Below, piece after piece: positions 23,521 to 32,704 of a stretch of 64,000 bases of DNA (the stretch's first letter is position 1; the number at the start of each line of letters is the position of its first letter). The notes under the pieces are model-generated. The model worked only from the letters and a program-made list of their open reading frames with translations. It made no database searches and was not told the DNA's origin. A program made the translations under genes and the position numbers. The stretch is from Halorubrum ruber (GTDB taxonomy: Archaea > Halobacteriota > Halobacteria > Halobacteriales > Haloferacaceae): the NCBI RefSeq assembly GCF_018228765.1, contig NZ_CP073695.1, positions 1,612,001 to 1,676,000 of the forward strand, written 5' to 3'.

Positions 23521-25614
23521 TCAGCCGACGTACCGTCGCCGCGTCGTCCGCTCGCCGCCGGGGCCGTACACGGTGACGACCTCCCCCTCGTCGTCGAGAG
23601 CCGGCGCACCGCGGCCGAGGTAGTGGTCGGTCGCGGTGTCCGTGCCCGATCCGACGTGAACGGTGAGGGTCTCGTCCGGGCCGAGCGTCGCGCCGGGGAG
23701 CTCGTCGCGCTGGCCGTCGAGATCGATGACGTAGCCGGTCAGGTCGATCGGGTCGTCCGCGGCGTTGCGCAGCGTCACCGACTCGTCAAGTGGGCCGCCC
23801 GACCCGTCGCCGACGCCGCTCCCCGGCCCGGCGTCGACGGCGTGGATCACGAGGCCGTCGGGGTTCGCCTCCGCCGCGAACTCGGTGATATCGGCGAGCG
23901 TGTACCTCTCGGTCGGGGTTGGCTGCGGGAGGCTCGGCTCCCAGTCGTCGGGCGCGGCGTTCGGGTACGCCGTCTCGTCGGCCTCGATCAGGCCGATCAG
24001 CGTCTCAGCGACGATCCGGCTGCCGACCGCGCCGAGGCGCTCGCCGTCCTGCTGGTGCTCGGCCTCCGCGAGCACGTAGTACCACAGCGGCGAGTCGGGG
24101 TCGGCGCCGCGGTCGTGCGCTCGCAGCGTCTTCATGATCGGCGAGTCCTCGCCGAACGCCTCGTTGCGGATCGGGTCGTACCCCATCCGCGCGGCGACGT
24201 CCTGGCCGGAGGGGATCCCGAGCGCCTTCGCGCGACGGAGGTTCCGGACGGCGAGCGAGGAGTCGCCGGAGATGGGCAGGTCGAACAGCGTCGGCGCGAG
24301 GAGCGGCTCCGTCTTCCGCGCCGGCTGGTAGTCGCCGTCGCCGGTGTCCAGCAGGCGTGACCAGTCGACGACGAGGTCGCTCGGGACGGGACGGCCGCCG
24401 CGGAGGTTCCGGCCGTCCCCGGCCCCGGTCGGAAACAGCGGCACCTCGCCGACCTCGTCGTTGACGTCGAACGCGTGCCGGATCATGCTGTGGCCGAAGC
24501 GGTAGGCGGCGCCACCGAACTCGACGGGAATCGCCGGCGTTCGCCCCGGCGGGACGAAGTGCTGTCGGCCGCGCTCCTCGATGTCGTCGAGGACGTATCG
24601 GTCGCAGATCCGCGGCAGGAAGTCGTGTCGCACGACCCACTGGTAGTGCCACCTGACGAGCCGCTGGGCCGCTTCGAGGACGGACTCGCCCCCTTCGACA
24701 AGGTCGGAGCCCGGGCCGCGCAGGTGGTCGACGACGCGGTTGTGGAAGTTGACGAACGCGAGCTGAAGCTGCGAGACGACGACGTTCTCGTCGTTGCGCG
24801 GGTCACCGATCAGCGCCACCCCCTGCTCGTTCCGCTGGAGGTCGGTCCCCGGGAGCCCCGAGAGGCCGCCGCCGTCCTCGGCGTCGGGCGCGGCCGCCTC
24901 GCCGGTGAGCAGCTTGCGCTCGTTCGTCTCGTGGTCGTAGAGGAACGGCGCCGCCTCGGCGTTCGTCCGGTACAGGGAGTCGAGGTCGAGCGCCGGCGTC
25001 CGGAAGTTCCGCAACGCGGCCGGGTCGTTCCGTCGGTCGATGTCCGAGGTCGGGTCGAACGTGACGTCGTGGTCGACGAACTGGCCGAAGATGCCGTAGC
25101 CGGCGGGCGTCTCGGCGTCGCCGACCGGGTCGTCCGGGGACTCCATCATCGGCGCGTCCGCCTCGCCGTCGGCGCCGCCGAGCGTCCGGAGCAGGTCCTC
25201 GTCGCGCTCGTACGGATCGAGCCCCGGGAACTGCGTGTGGAACCGGTGGCTCCTGACCGGCCCGGCGGCGGTACACGCCGCGTCGTTCATCCCCCGGTGT
25301 TCGGTCCCGCCGTGGATCGCGACGTTGTGCGCGTTCACCGTCAGGCGAAGCGCCGCCTCGTCTCCGTCCGGCCGGTCTCGCCGTCGGACCGACTCCTCGT
25401 CGCCCCCGCCGGCGGGGTTCCGAACCGTGAACGAGACGTCGTCCACGTCGACGCCGCCGTCCGCATCGAGGACGAACCCCCCGTCGTCGCCGGTCGTCCA
25501 GTAGCCGATCCGGTCCCCGTCGCCGCCCCGCCGCTCGCCGACCACGACCCGACCCGCCAGCGGCCGGTCGTCGCCGTCCACGACGCGACAGCGTATCTTG
25601 CCAGTAGTACCCAT
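23521..25614 (-). CDS. animal-type haem peroxidase with C-terminal lamin-tail domain
   Basis: The 697-residue protein has three parts. Residues 5-95 look like a beta-sandwich adhesion-like domain. Residues about 120-570 are an animal haem peroxidase domain: the distal His182 lies in FGQFVDHDVTF, the proximal His375 in YRFGHSMIRHAF, and NRVVDHL and AEHQQDG are also family-typical. Residues about 605-690 form a lamin-tail (LTD) domain, with SVTLRNAADDPIDLTGYVI. No signal peptide is seen. Such peroxidases are rare in archaea and may be acquired. The ATG at 25614 is preferred over a TTG five codons upstream. Confidence 0.85.
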   Translation of the reverse strand: MGTTGKIRCRVVDGDDRPLAGRVVVGERRGGDGDRIGYWTTGDDGGFVLDADGGVDVDDVSFTVRNPAGGGDEESVRRRDRPDGDEAALRLTVNAHNVAIHGGTEHRGMNDAACTAAGPVRSHRFHTQFPGLDPYERDEDLLRTLGGADGEADAPMMESPDDPVGDAETPAGYGIFGQFVDHDVTFDPTSDIDRRNDPAALRNFRTPALDLDSLYRTNAEAAPFLYDHETNERKLLTGEAAAPDAEDGGGLSGLPGTDLQRNEQGVALIGDPRNDENVVVSQLQLAFVNFHNRVVDHLRGPGSDLVEGGESVLEAAQRLVRWHYQWVVRHDFLPRICDRYVLDDIEERGRQHFVPPGRTPAIPVEFGGAAYRFGHSMIRHAFDVNDEVGEVPLFPTGAGDGRNLRGGRPVPSDLVVDWSRLLDTGDGDYQPARKTEPLLAPTLFDLPISGDSSLAVRNLRRAKALGIPSGQDVAARMGYDPIRNEAFGEDSPIMKTLRAHDRGADPDSPLWYYVLAEAEHQQDGERLGAVGSRIVAETLIGLIEADETAYPNAAPDDWEPSLPQPTPTERYTLADITEFAAEANPDGLVIHAVDAGPGSGVGDGSGGPLDESVTLRNAADDPIDLTGYVIDLDGQRDELPGATLGPDETLTVHVGSGTDTATDHYLGRGAPALDDEGEVVTVYGPGGERTTRRRYVG

Positions 25615-25803
25615 GGTATGATAAACCAATCATCAGCGAGAAAAAATTTTCTAAATGAACTTTCAACGAGTTTCGCGGATCATGTTGCTGGTTCGATCGC
25701 GGCGTGCCGGGGGTTCGATCGCGGCGTGGCGGGACTGGGTCTCGCGTGCGAACGCGTTCCGTGCGACCCGAACCTTCGAGTCGGACCGTGACGAACGGCC
25801 ACC

Positions 25804-26589
25804 GTGTACGACTACCACGCCCACACGAACTACTCGGACGGGGCGTTCCTGCGCTGGATGGTCGACGCGGCCGCGGACGCCGGGCTCGACGGGATCGGGT
25901 TCGCCGACCACTGTAACGTGTCGCCGGAGCCGAGCGCGCGGCGCTACAAGCGCGCGCTGGGGTTCAACCTCGACATGACGTACGAGCGGCGCCGCGAGGC
26001 CATCGAGGCGGTCCGCGAGGACGCAGCGATCGACGTGTTCGACGCCGTCGAGATGGACTACGACCCCGCTCACGAAGCTGCGATCGCCGAGTTCCTCGAT
26101 GATGCCGGCTTCGACTACGCGGTTGGGAGCGTCCACGACCTCGACGGCGCGAACGTCCACACGCGCTCGCACTTCGCCGACAAGTCGGAGGCGGAGCGGC
26201 GTGAACTGGTCGACCGCTACTTCGAGAAGCTGGTCGCCCTCGTCGAGTCGGAGCAGTTCGCGATCGCCGCGCACCCGGACCTGATCGAGCGCAACCCGCA
26301 CCTCCGCGGCTTCGCGACCGAGGACCACTACGCCGCGGTCGCCAACGCGTTTCGAAGTTCGCGGACGGTCCCGGAGATCAACGCCGGACGCCTGCTCGAC
26401 GACTACGGGGAGTTCCACCCGGCGCCCGCGTTCCTCGACCGCCTCGTCGACGCCGGCGTCGAGGTGACCGTCGGAACCGACAGCCACGAACCGGACGAGA
26501 TCGCGCCCAGAACCCGGGAGATCGAAGCGGAGCTCGACCGGCGGGGGCTAGGAGCGGTTCGGCTCGATCAAGTGGCGAAGAAAGCCTGA
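25804..26589 (+). CDS. PHP-domain phosphatase (histidinol-phosphatase-like)
   Basis: The 261-residue protein starts at GTG 25804 with the metal site His5-Ala-His7 (DYHAHTNYSDG). Further metal ligands are in GFADHCN near 36, VGSVHDLDG near 112, AIAAHPDLIERN near 156 and VTVGTDSHEPDEI near 222. These match the PHP family, whose HisK-type members remove phosphate from histidinol phosphate; other phosphoesters are possible. No other his genes are nearby, so the histidine role is tentative. Confidence 0.85.
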   Translation: MYDYHAHTNYSDGAFLRWMVDAAADAGLDGIGFADHCNVSPEPSARRYKRALGFNLDMTYERRREAIEAVREDAAIDVFDAVEMDYDPAHEAAIAEFLDDAGFDYAVGSVHDLDGANVHTRSHFADKSEAERRELVDRYFEKLVALVESEQFAIAAHPDLIERNPHLRGFATEDHYAAVANAFRSSRTVPEINAGRLLDDYGEFHPAPAFLDRLVDAGVEVTVGTDSHEPDEIAPRTREIEAELDRRGLGAVRLDQVAKKA

Positions 26590-26607
26590 CGCGGACGATT
26601 GGTACTC

Positions 26608-26805
26608 ATGCCCTCAGAAATTATCGATCATTCGGCTCGAACACTCGCAGTCCAAATTGGCTTCTGGATGTTCGTCGTTGCTGTGGCTGCGAGCGCTTTC
26701 GGATACGGAAACTCCGTCACGTTAGCCGGTCTTGCCTTCGGAGGTGCGATCTTGGCTAGCGCGGTCGTCTTGGAACTCACCGAAACCTATCGAGCGACAG
26801 ACTAA
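26608..26805 (+). CDS. small two-span membrane protein
   Basis: The 65-residue protein has an N-terminal polar stretch, then two membrane helices at about residues 14-32 and 36-54, ending ELTETYRATD. It begins at ATG 26608, 18 bp after the PHP gene, so it is probably cotranscribed. Its base composition is clearly lower in G+C than its neighbours. I do not recognise the family. Confidence 0.65.
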   Translation: MPSEIIDHSARTLAVQIGFWMFVVAVAASAFGYGNSVTLAGLAFGGAILASAVVLELTETYRATD

Positions 26806-26857
26806 CCGCGCGAATTGATGGGTGTCTCTCCTGGCTGATCGATCACTCGTGAGGCCG

Positions 26858-26900
26858 TTTATAAGTGGAATCTCGGTGTTTCCGTCAGCTGTTTATAAAC
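26858..26900 (+). promoter_or_regulatory. tandem TATA-box pair heading element E
   Basis: TTATAA cores at 26859 and 26893 are 34 bp apart, exactly as ahead of element A, with similar sequence between (CTCGGTGTTTCCGTCAGCTG). The second box is 35 bp before the CAAAG at 26928. Elements A and E therefore share both head and body and form a subtype distinct from B, C and F, whose head units are 57 bp. Confidence 0.55.
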
Positions 26901-26919
26901 GGTTGAGGCTGCGGGGATG

Positions 26920-27175
26920 ACGACCGCCAAAGCCCCAGTCGCGAGGCGGGCGCACGCTCGCTGCGCTCCTCGGTCGTTCGCTTCGCTCACTCCCTCCGGT
27001 GCTTACGTCGCCTGCGCCCGCCTCGCGACTGCCCCTTTGAGTCCCGCCCCGCACCGCGCCGCCCAGCACCTCAGGCCTCCCCAGCCTCGCGGTTCGCGCT
27101 CTGCGAGCGCTCACCGCGTCCCTCGCGGACTGGCTCGCGGCCGCCGGTGGCGGCCGCTCACAGGCGCGCCACCGC
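26920..27175 (+). ncRNA. structured intergenic element E (candidate novel RNA)
   Basis: Copy 5 of 6. CAAAG opens the stem at 26928. AGTCGCGAGGCGGGCGCA pairs perfectly with TGCGCCCGCCTCGCGACT; compared with copy A, one distal pair is flipped (C-G to G-C) on both sides. The loop and apex motifs are conserved. The second hairpin is CGCGGT/ACCGCG, like copy A, with an inner stem GAGCGC/GCGCTC-like arrangement. The third has GCGGCCGCC/GGCGGCCGC inside and ends GGCGCGCCACCGC. AT boxes follow at about 27181 and 27213. The next gene is convergent. Confidence 0.6.
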
Positions 27176-27251
27176 CTGTATTTTATAAGCTCTCGTCGAA
27201 GTCACTCACGGTTATTTTAATAAATCAGAGATTTCCGCGCTTGACTTCGCC

Positions 27252-28490
27252 TTACGCCTCGTCGAACAACGTCTCGCCCTCGACCATGTGCTCCTCGACG
27301 GCGTCCATGTCGAGGGTGAGGCCGAGGCCCGGCTCCTCCGGCACCTCGATGTAGCCGTCCTCGATGACGTCCTCCTCGACGAGGTCCTCCCACCAGCCGA
27401 GCTCGTAGGAGTGGTACTCGATCGCGAGCGAGTTCGGGATCGAGGTGCCGACGTGGGCCGCCGCCATCGTCGCGATCGGCGAGGCGACGTTGTGCATCGC
27501 GACCGGGACGTAGTACTGGTTCGCCACGTCCGCGATCTTGCGGGTCTCGCGCATGCCGCCGACCTTCGGCAGGTCGGGCGCGACGATGTCGACCGCCTGG
27601 TTCTCGATGAGGCGGCGCAGCTCGGTGACGCGGTAGCGGTTCTCACCGACCGTGATCGGCGTGGTCGTGTTCTTCGTGACCTCTTCCTGGACTTCGAGGT
27701 TCTCCGGCGGGACGGGGTCTTCGAGCCACCACACGTCGTACTCCTCGATGGCGTCCGCGAGGCGCTTCGCGGAGCCGCCCGAGAACGTCCAGTGGCAGTC
27801 GAAGGAGACGTCGGCCTTGTCCTTCACGCGCTCGGTGACCTTCTCGACGATCTCCGCCTTGTGGCGGATCTCGCCGGGGCGGAGATGGCGGTTCGCGCGG
27901 TCCTTCTCGAACCCGCTCGGCACGTCGAGGTCGAACTTCAGGGCGTCGTAGCCCAGCTCATCGACGACGCGCTCGGCCTCATCGGCGCAGGCCTCTGGGT
28001 CCGCCTCGTCCTCGGTGTGGCAGTCGCAGTAGACGCGCATCTTGTCCCGGTACTTCCCGCCGAGCAGCTGGTAGGCGGGCACGTCGAGGATCTTCCCGGC
28101 GAGGTCGTGGAGCGCGACCTCGATGCCGGAGATGGCCGTGACGGTGACGCCCTCGACGGAGCCCTCGCCGGACATCTTCTGGATCAGGTGCTCGTAGAGG
28201 CGGTCGATGTCGAGCGGGTTCTCGCCGACGACGAACGGCTTCATCCGCTCGATGAGTTCGGGCACGCCGGCGCCCCAGTACGCCTCGCCGGTGCCGACGA
28301 CGCCCGCGTCGGTGTACACGCGGACGAGCGTCCACGGGAAGTTCCCGTCGACCATCGTCGTCTGCACGTCCGTGATCTCGACGTCGCGGCCGCCGCCGCG
28401 CGTCCCCGTGGTCCCCATCGTCTCGGCGGAGAGCTCTCGCATCGTGTACTCCGCATTCGGGTCGTGGAGTGACTCGTAGTTTCGGCTCAT
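27252..28490 (-). CDS. enolase-superfamily sugar-acid dehydratase (gluconate/xylonate type)
   Basis: The 412-residue protein has the mandelate-racemase/muconate-lactonising capping domain (residues 36-160) and barrel. Barrel metal ligands are in SFDCHWTFSGG near 228, WWLEDPVPPEN near 256 and ITVGENRYRVTE near 282. The catalytic His lies in VAMHNVASPIATMAAAHVG near 338. Haloarchaeal homologues dehydrate D-gluconate (semiphosphorylative Entner-Doudoroff) or D-xylonate; I cannot separate these by eye. No other sugar-pathway genes are adjacent. It has a palindromic promoter region. Confidence 0.87.
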   Translation of the reverse strand: MSRNYESLHDPNAEYTMRELSAETMGTTGTRGGGRDVEITDVQTTMVDGNFPWTLVRVYTDAGVVGTGEAYWGAGVPELIERMKPFVVGENPLDIDRLYEHLIQKMSGEGSVEGVTVTAISGIEVALHDLAGKILDVPAYQLLGGKYRDKMRVYCDCHTEDEADPEACADEAERVVDELGYDALKFDLDVPSGFEKDRANRHLRPGEIRHKAEIVEKVTERVKDKADVSFDCHWTFSGGSAKRLADAIEEYDVWWLEDPVPPENLEVQEEVTKNTTTPITVGENRYRVTELRRLIENQAVDIVAPDLPKVGGMRETRKIADVANQYYVPVAMHNVASPIATMAAAHVGTSIPNSLAIEYHSYELGWWEDLVEEDVIEDGYIEVPEEPGLGLTLDMDAVEEHMVEGETLFDEA

Positions 28491-28513
28491 GCGCGGTGAT
28501 TCCTTCGGGAGAG

Positions 28514-28527
28514 GGTAAATGTTTACC
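28514..28527 (-). promoter_or_regulatory. palindrome at the dehydratase promoter
   Basis: GGTAAA and TTTACC face each other around a 2-bp centre, 24-37 bp ahead of the dehydratase start at 28490. This is exactly where the TATA box of a leaderless haloarchaeal gene should be, so a protein bound to the palindrome would compete with TBP. A sugar-responsive regulator is possible but not shown. Confidence 0.5.
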
Positions 28528-28586
28528 TTCGCACGCCGGGCGCCCGAACAGGTGGCTTTTCATCCCCGTGCGCGAAAGGAACGGGC

Positions 28587-29072
28587 ATGGTCGAAATCAC
28601 TGATTCTCTCGCGTGTCTGTACACGGGGCGGGTGGAGTCCCGCGGCGACGACTACGTCGTCACCGTTCCCGCCTCGGAGATCGAACACGGAAGCGTCGAC
28701 GTCGGAGAGACGTATCGGATCGCCGTCTTAGACCGTGCCGAATCGGGTGACGAGGAGTCGGCGTCGAGCGCCGGAGACGACGCCGCGTCCGTTCCGGACG
28801 CGAGCGGTAGCTCGGGCGAGACCGCGTCCGACGACGGCCAGCGACCCACCTCCCGGGGTGCCGCCGGCGCCGTCCAGCCCGACCCGCCCGTCTCGGAGGG
28901 GGAGGTCCGCGACGTGACGATCGAGACGCTCGGCGACAAGGGCGACGGGATCGCGAAGATCGAGCGCGGCTACGTCGTCATCGTCCCGGACGCCGAACCC
29001 GGCGAGGAGCCGACCGTCGAGATCACGAGCGTCCGCGAGAACGTCTCGTTCGCGAACGTCGTCGAGGAGTAG
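28587..29072 (+). CDS. TRAM-domain protein
   Basis: The 161-residue protein begins with a short beta segment (EITDSLACLYTGRVESRGDDYVVTVPASEIE), then a disordered acidic/Ser-rich linker from about 50 to 100. It ends in a TRAM domain: VRDVTIETLGDKGDGIAKIERGYVVIVPDAEPGEEPTVEITSV. TRAM domains bind RNA, often tRNA or structured RNA, and stand-alone archaeal TRAM proteins have been proposed as RNA chaperones. It is divergent from the dehydratase gene. Confidence 0.88.
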   Translation: MVEITDSLACLYTGRVESRGDDYVVTVPASEIEHGSVDVGETYRIAVLDRAESGDEESASSAGDDAASVPDASGSSGETASDDGQRPTSRGAAGAVQPDPPVSEGEVRDVTIETLGDKGDGIAKIERGYVVIVPDAEPGEEPTVEITSVRENVSFANVVEE

Positions 29073-29097
29073 CGACCGACCGGGGTCGCAGCGTTCC

Positions 29098-30216
29098 TCA
29101 GTCGCCGCGACTTTTCTGTTCCGGAGGGGCCCCCCGCGAGAACAGCGCCCGCAGGTTCGACGGCGAGAAGAACGAGGACGGCTCGTCCATGTGGACGCCG
29201 ATCTCGCCCGACAGCGCCCGCAGTCCGACCCGCTGGACCGGTTCCGGGAGCGAGTAGCACCGCCGGATCGCCTTCCCGAGCCGGATCTCCGTGGCGAGCT
29301 CGTCGCGCCACCCGGACTCGTAGTCGGCGAGCGTCGCCGGGTCGCGCGGGTCGATCGCCGCCGCGGCAACGTCGGCCGCGCGCATCCCGTAGAGGATGCC
29401 GCCGCCGGTGAACGGCTTGGTCTGCGCGGCGGCGTCGCCGATCAGGAAGCCGCGGTCGCTCGTCGTCCGCGCCGGCGGGCCGACCGGAATCGCGCCCGAG
29501 CAGCGCCGGTCCGTCGTCGCGCCGTACGCGTCCGTGAGCCGGTCGAACATCCCCGACACGTCCTCGCTCGGCGGCGCCGCTAACCCGTACTCGACGCCCG
29601 CGTCGCCGCGGGGGATCCGCCACGCGAAGAACGTCGGCGCGGTGAGGTGGACGTCGACGTAGTCGCCCGCGTCCGGCTCCGGGTCGAACCCGAGGACCCC
29701 GTGGAGCAGCTCGTCCGGCTCCGGGAGGTCGAGCGCGCGGCGCACCCGCGAGGTCGGCCCGTCGCAGCCGGCGACCATCCGTGCCTCGACCCGCTCCACG
29801 TCGCCCGCGGGCGTCTTGACGTCGACGACGACCCGGTCGGATCGCTCCTCGACGCCGACGACGGTGTGGTCCTCTCGGACGTCGGCGCCGGCATCGCGCG
29901 CGCAGTCCGCGAGTGTCCGGTCGAGCCCGACGCGGTCGATCACGTTCGACACCGGCTCTCGCTTGTAGAACGGGTACGCCCGCGAGCCCGGACCCCCGAC
30001 GTGGAAGCGAGCGCCGTACACGAGGTTCTGGAGGAGTTCGTCGCGGGCGCCGTCGGGGACGTACTCCCACACGTCGTCGGAGACGTGCCCGGAGCAGGCG
30101 AGCGGCTCGCCGACCGACCCCTTCTCGAAGGCGACGACGTCGTGCCCGGCCTCGGCCGCGCGCCGCGCGAACCGGGAGCCCGGCGGCCCCGCGCCCACGA
30201 CGACGAAATCGTACAT
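29098..30216 (-). CDS. geranylgeranyl-reductase-family flavoprotein
   Basis: The 372-residue protein starts with an FAD-binding MYDFVVVGAGPPGSRFARRAAEAGHDVVAFEK. It contains the family markers ACSGHVSDD near 40-48, AGCDGPTSRVRRAL near 150-163, and the second FAD motif GFLIGDAAAQTKPFTGGGILYGM near 253-275. The family saturates isoprenoid double bonds, for instance in archaeal lipid chains, or reduces geranylgeranyl groups of quinones and carotenoids. The exact substrate is open. It is convergent with the TRAM gene. Confidence 0.87.
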   Translation of the reverse strand: MYDFVVVGAGPPGSRFARRAAEAGHDVVAFEKGSVGEPLACSGHVSDDVWEYVPDGARDELLQNLVYGARFHVGGPGSRAYPFYKREPVSNVIDRVGLDRTLADCARDAGADVREDHTVVGVEERSDRVVVDVKTPAGDVERVEARMVAGCDGPTSRVRRALDLPEPDELLHGVLGFDPEPDAGDYVDVHLTAPTFFAWRIPRGDAGVEYGLAAPPSEDVSGMFDRLTDAYGATTDRRCSGAIPVGPPARTTSDRGFLIGDAAAQTKPFTGGGILYGMRAADVAAAAIDPRDPATLADYESGWRDELATEIRLGKAIRRCYSLPEPVQRVGLRALSGEIGVHMDEPSSFFSPSNLRALFSRGAPPEQKSRGD

Positions 30217-30312
30217 GGAGGGTGGGAGGTGACGGGGATATATAATTACGGCGTGGCTAACCCGTCGCCCCCGGTGGACCTCGGGATGTTCCGATCCGAG
30301 GCGCCGCCGTCG

Positions 30313-32562
30313 CTACGTCGACGACTCCCGCGTCTCCAGCCACTCCAGCGCCGCGTCGAGGTCGGTCCGCGGCGGCGAGCAGGTGAACCCCTCGCAGACG
30401 TACGCGGTCGGCTCGCCGTCGGTCGCGCCGCGGTCCGCCCAGATCGGCGGGGCCTCGGTCATCCCGAGGTCGTCGAGCCACTCGTCGAGCCCGGCTTCCG
30501 TGGCCGGGCGCGGGGCGACCAGCGCGCCCGGCAGGTACCGCTCGCCGAGCGTGTCCCGCCACTCGTCCGGTACCTCGTCGGCCGCGATCGTCACCTCGAT
30601 GCCGCCGGTCTCGACGACGTCCGCGGCCCGCACGAGCGAGGCGTGTTCCAGCGGGCTCCCGCGGACCCGGTCGGCGTGCGTGCGAACGACGCGCCGGGCG
30701 ATCTCGCGCAACTCCCCGTCTGTCCGGAAGCCGTCGAGGAGCGCGAGCGTCTCGGCCGCGACCCCGAGGCTCGACGGGGTCGACCGGTCGGTGAACTCCT
30801 GCGGTCGCGCGATGAGGGGGCCGGTGTCGGCGCCCCCGGCGCTCTCGCCGCCTTCCGCGGCCCCCTCGCTGTCGAGGTCGCGGGTGAAGTAGATCGTCCC
30901 GTCGTCGACGTCGTGGAACTCGTCGACGAGGTCCTCGGCCAGGTCGAGAGCGAACCCGAGCGGCTCCGGATCTCCTGTCGCGGCGTAGACATCGAGTGCG
31001 CCGCGCGCGAGGAACGCGTAGTCGTCGAGGTACCCCGGCCCGCGCACGTCGCCGTCGAGCCAGCGACGAGCAAGTGCGCCGGTCTCCGCGTCGGCGTCGT
31101 AGAGCCGCTCGCGGCAGAAGTCGAGCGCCTCGCGGGCGATGTCGGCGTACTCTTCGCCGAGGGCGTCTCCCGCCCGCGCGAACGCGGAGATGGCTCGCCC
31201 GTTCCACGAGGCCAGCACCTTCTCGTCGCGGGCGGGCCGGGGCCGCGTCTCCCGGGCGTCGAACAGCGCAGTTCGGGCCTCGGTCAGGATCTCTCGGACT
31301 TCCTCGGGCGACAGGTCGCGGTCCGCGGCCAGTTCCTCGACCGACGCGGCTATCGTCGGCACGGTCGTGCCGCGCTCGAAGTTGCCGCCGGACCGGATCC
31401 CGTACCGCTCCTTCGCGAGCGACGCCGCCGGCTCGTCGAGGACGGCGTCGACCTCCTCGGGGGTCCAGACGTAGAAGGCGCCCTCGACGTCCTCGTCGTC
31501 GTCGGCGTCGCCCTTATCGTCGCCTCGCCGGCTCTCGGGCGGCCGGCTCCGCGCGTCGAGGGTGCTGAAGAACGCGCCGTCGTCGTGGCGCAGTTCGCGG
31601 TCGAGGAACGCGAGCGACTCGCTTGCGACCCGGGCGTAGGCGGGGTCGCCCGCGAGCCGGTAGCCGTCAAGGTAGGCCATCGGTAGCTCGGCGTTGTCGT
31701 ACAGCATCTTCTCGAAGTGGGGGACCGTCCACTCGCGGTCGACCGCATAGCGGTGGAACCCGCCGCCGATCTGGTCGTACATCCCGCCGTTAGCCATTCC
31801 GTCCAGCGTCCCCGTCGCGGCCGACAGGAGCGCGTCGCGGCCGCGACCGGCGTACGCACGCATGAGGAGGTCGATCCGGCCGGGCATCGGGAACTTCGCG
31901 CCGCCGCTCCCGAAGCCGCCGTACTCCTCGTCGTAGCCGCGGAGCGCGGCCGCGGCGGCCGTGTCGAGCAGGTCCTCGCTGGACGGTGAGTCGGTCCCCT
32001 CTCCATCTAAGTCCTCCGCGTCCGGCGTCGGCACCGACTCCAGTTCGTCGCGCGCGCTCTCGGCCCACTGGTCGGCGCGCCGCTTCATCTCCTCGCGCTG
32101 CTCGGGGTCGCTCCAGGAGTCGGCGATTCGCTCGCAGAGCCCGCGGAATCCGGGGTGGTTCTGCTGCGGCTCGGGCGGGAAGTAGGTCCCGACGTAGAAC
32201 GGCTTCCCCTCGGGCGTACACCACGCCGAGAGCGGCCACCCGCCGCCGCCGGTGACCAGCTGGCAGACGGTCATGAACGTGCTGTCGACGTCCGGGCGCT
32301 CCTCGCGGTCGACCTTGATCGGGACGAACGACTCGTTCACGACGCTCGCGACCGACTCGTCCTCGAAGCTCTCCTCAGCCATGACGTGACACCAGTGACA
32401 CGAGGAGTAGCCGATGGAGACGAACACCGGCACGTCGTGTTCGCGCGCTCGCTCGAACGCCTCGTCGCCCCACGGCTGCCAGTTGACGGGGTTGTCCGCG
32501 TGCTGTTGGAGGTAGGGACTCGCCTCCCCGTCGAGGCGGTTCCGCTCGGTCGGCTGTGACAT
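30313..32562 (-). CDS. DUF255 thioredoxin-domain protein (YyaL/SSP411-like)
   Basis: The 749-residue protein opens with LDGEASPYLQQHADNPVNWQPWG and a thioredoxin-like domain with the SSCHWCHVMAEESFED site near 53-68. The rest is an (alpha/alpha)6 barrel like N-acylglucosamine epimerases, with GGFGSGGAKFPMPG near 200 and KVLASWNGRAISAFARAG near 445. Two acidic loops (residues about 170-190 and 340-356) are haloarchaeal insertions. Its function is not settled. The start is ATG 32562; the frame continues upstream into the purD promoter without a better start. Confidence 0.9.
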   Translation of the reverse strand: MSQPTERNRLDGEASPYLQQHADNPVNWQPWGDEAFERAREHDVPVFVSIGYSSCHWCHVMAEESFEDESVASVVNESFVPIKVDREERPDVDSTFMTVCQLVTGGGGWPLSAWCTPEGKPFYVGTYFPPEPQQNHPGFRGLCERIADSWSDPEQREEMKRRADQWAESARDELESVPTPDAEDLDGEGTDSPSSEDLLDTAAAAALRGYDEEYGGFGSGGAKFPMPGRIDLLMRAYAGRGRDALLSAATGTLDGMANGGMYDQIGGGFHRYAVDREWTVPHFEKMLYDNAELPMAYLDGYRLAGDPAYARVASESLAFLDRELRHDDGAFFSTLDARSRPPESRRGDDKGDADDDEDVEGAFYVWTPEEVDAVLDEPAASLAKERYGIRSGGNFERGTTVPTIAASVEELAADRDLSPEEVREILTEARTALFDARETRPRPARDEKVLASWNGRAISAFARAGDALGEEYADIAREALDFCRERLYDADAETGALARRWLDGDVRGPGYLDDYAFLARGALDVYAATGDPEPLGFALDLAEDLVDEFHDVDDGTIYFTRDLDSEGAAEGGESAGGADTGPLIARPQEFTDRSTPSSLGVAAETLALLDGFRTDGELREIARRVVRTHADRVRGSPLEHASLVRAADVVETGGIEVTIAADEVPDEWRDTLGERYLPGALVAPRPATEAGLDEWLDDLGMTEAPPIWADRGATDGEPTAYVCEGFTCSPPRTDLDAALEWLETRESST

Positions 32563-32704
32563 ACGCCCGATTCGGCCCGGCGGGGCAAAAGGCGTCCGGG
32601 CCGGGACGAGCGCCGGCGCTCGATCCCGAATATAGCCACGATTATGTACATCTCGGACCGAACAGAGGGTAAGGTTTACACTACCGTGCGGGAATCCGTC
32701 GGAC

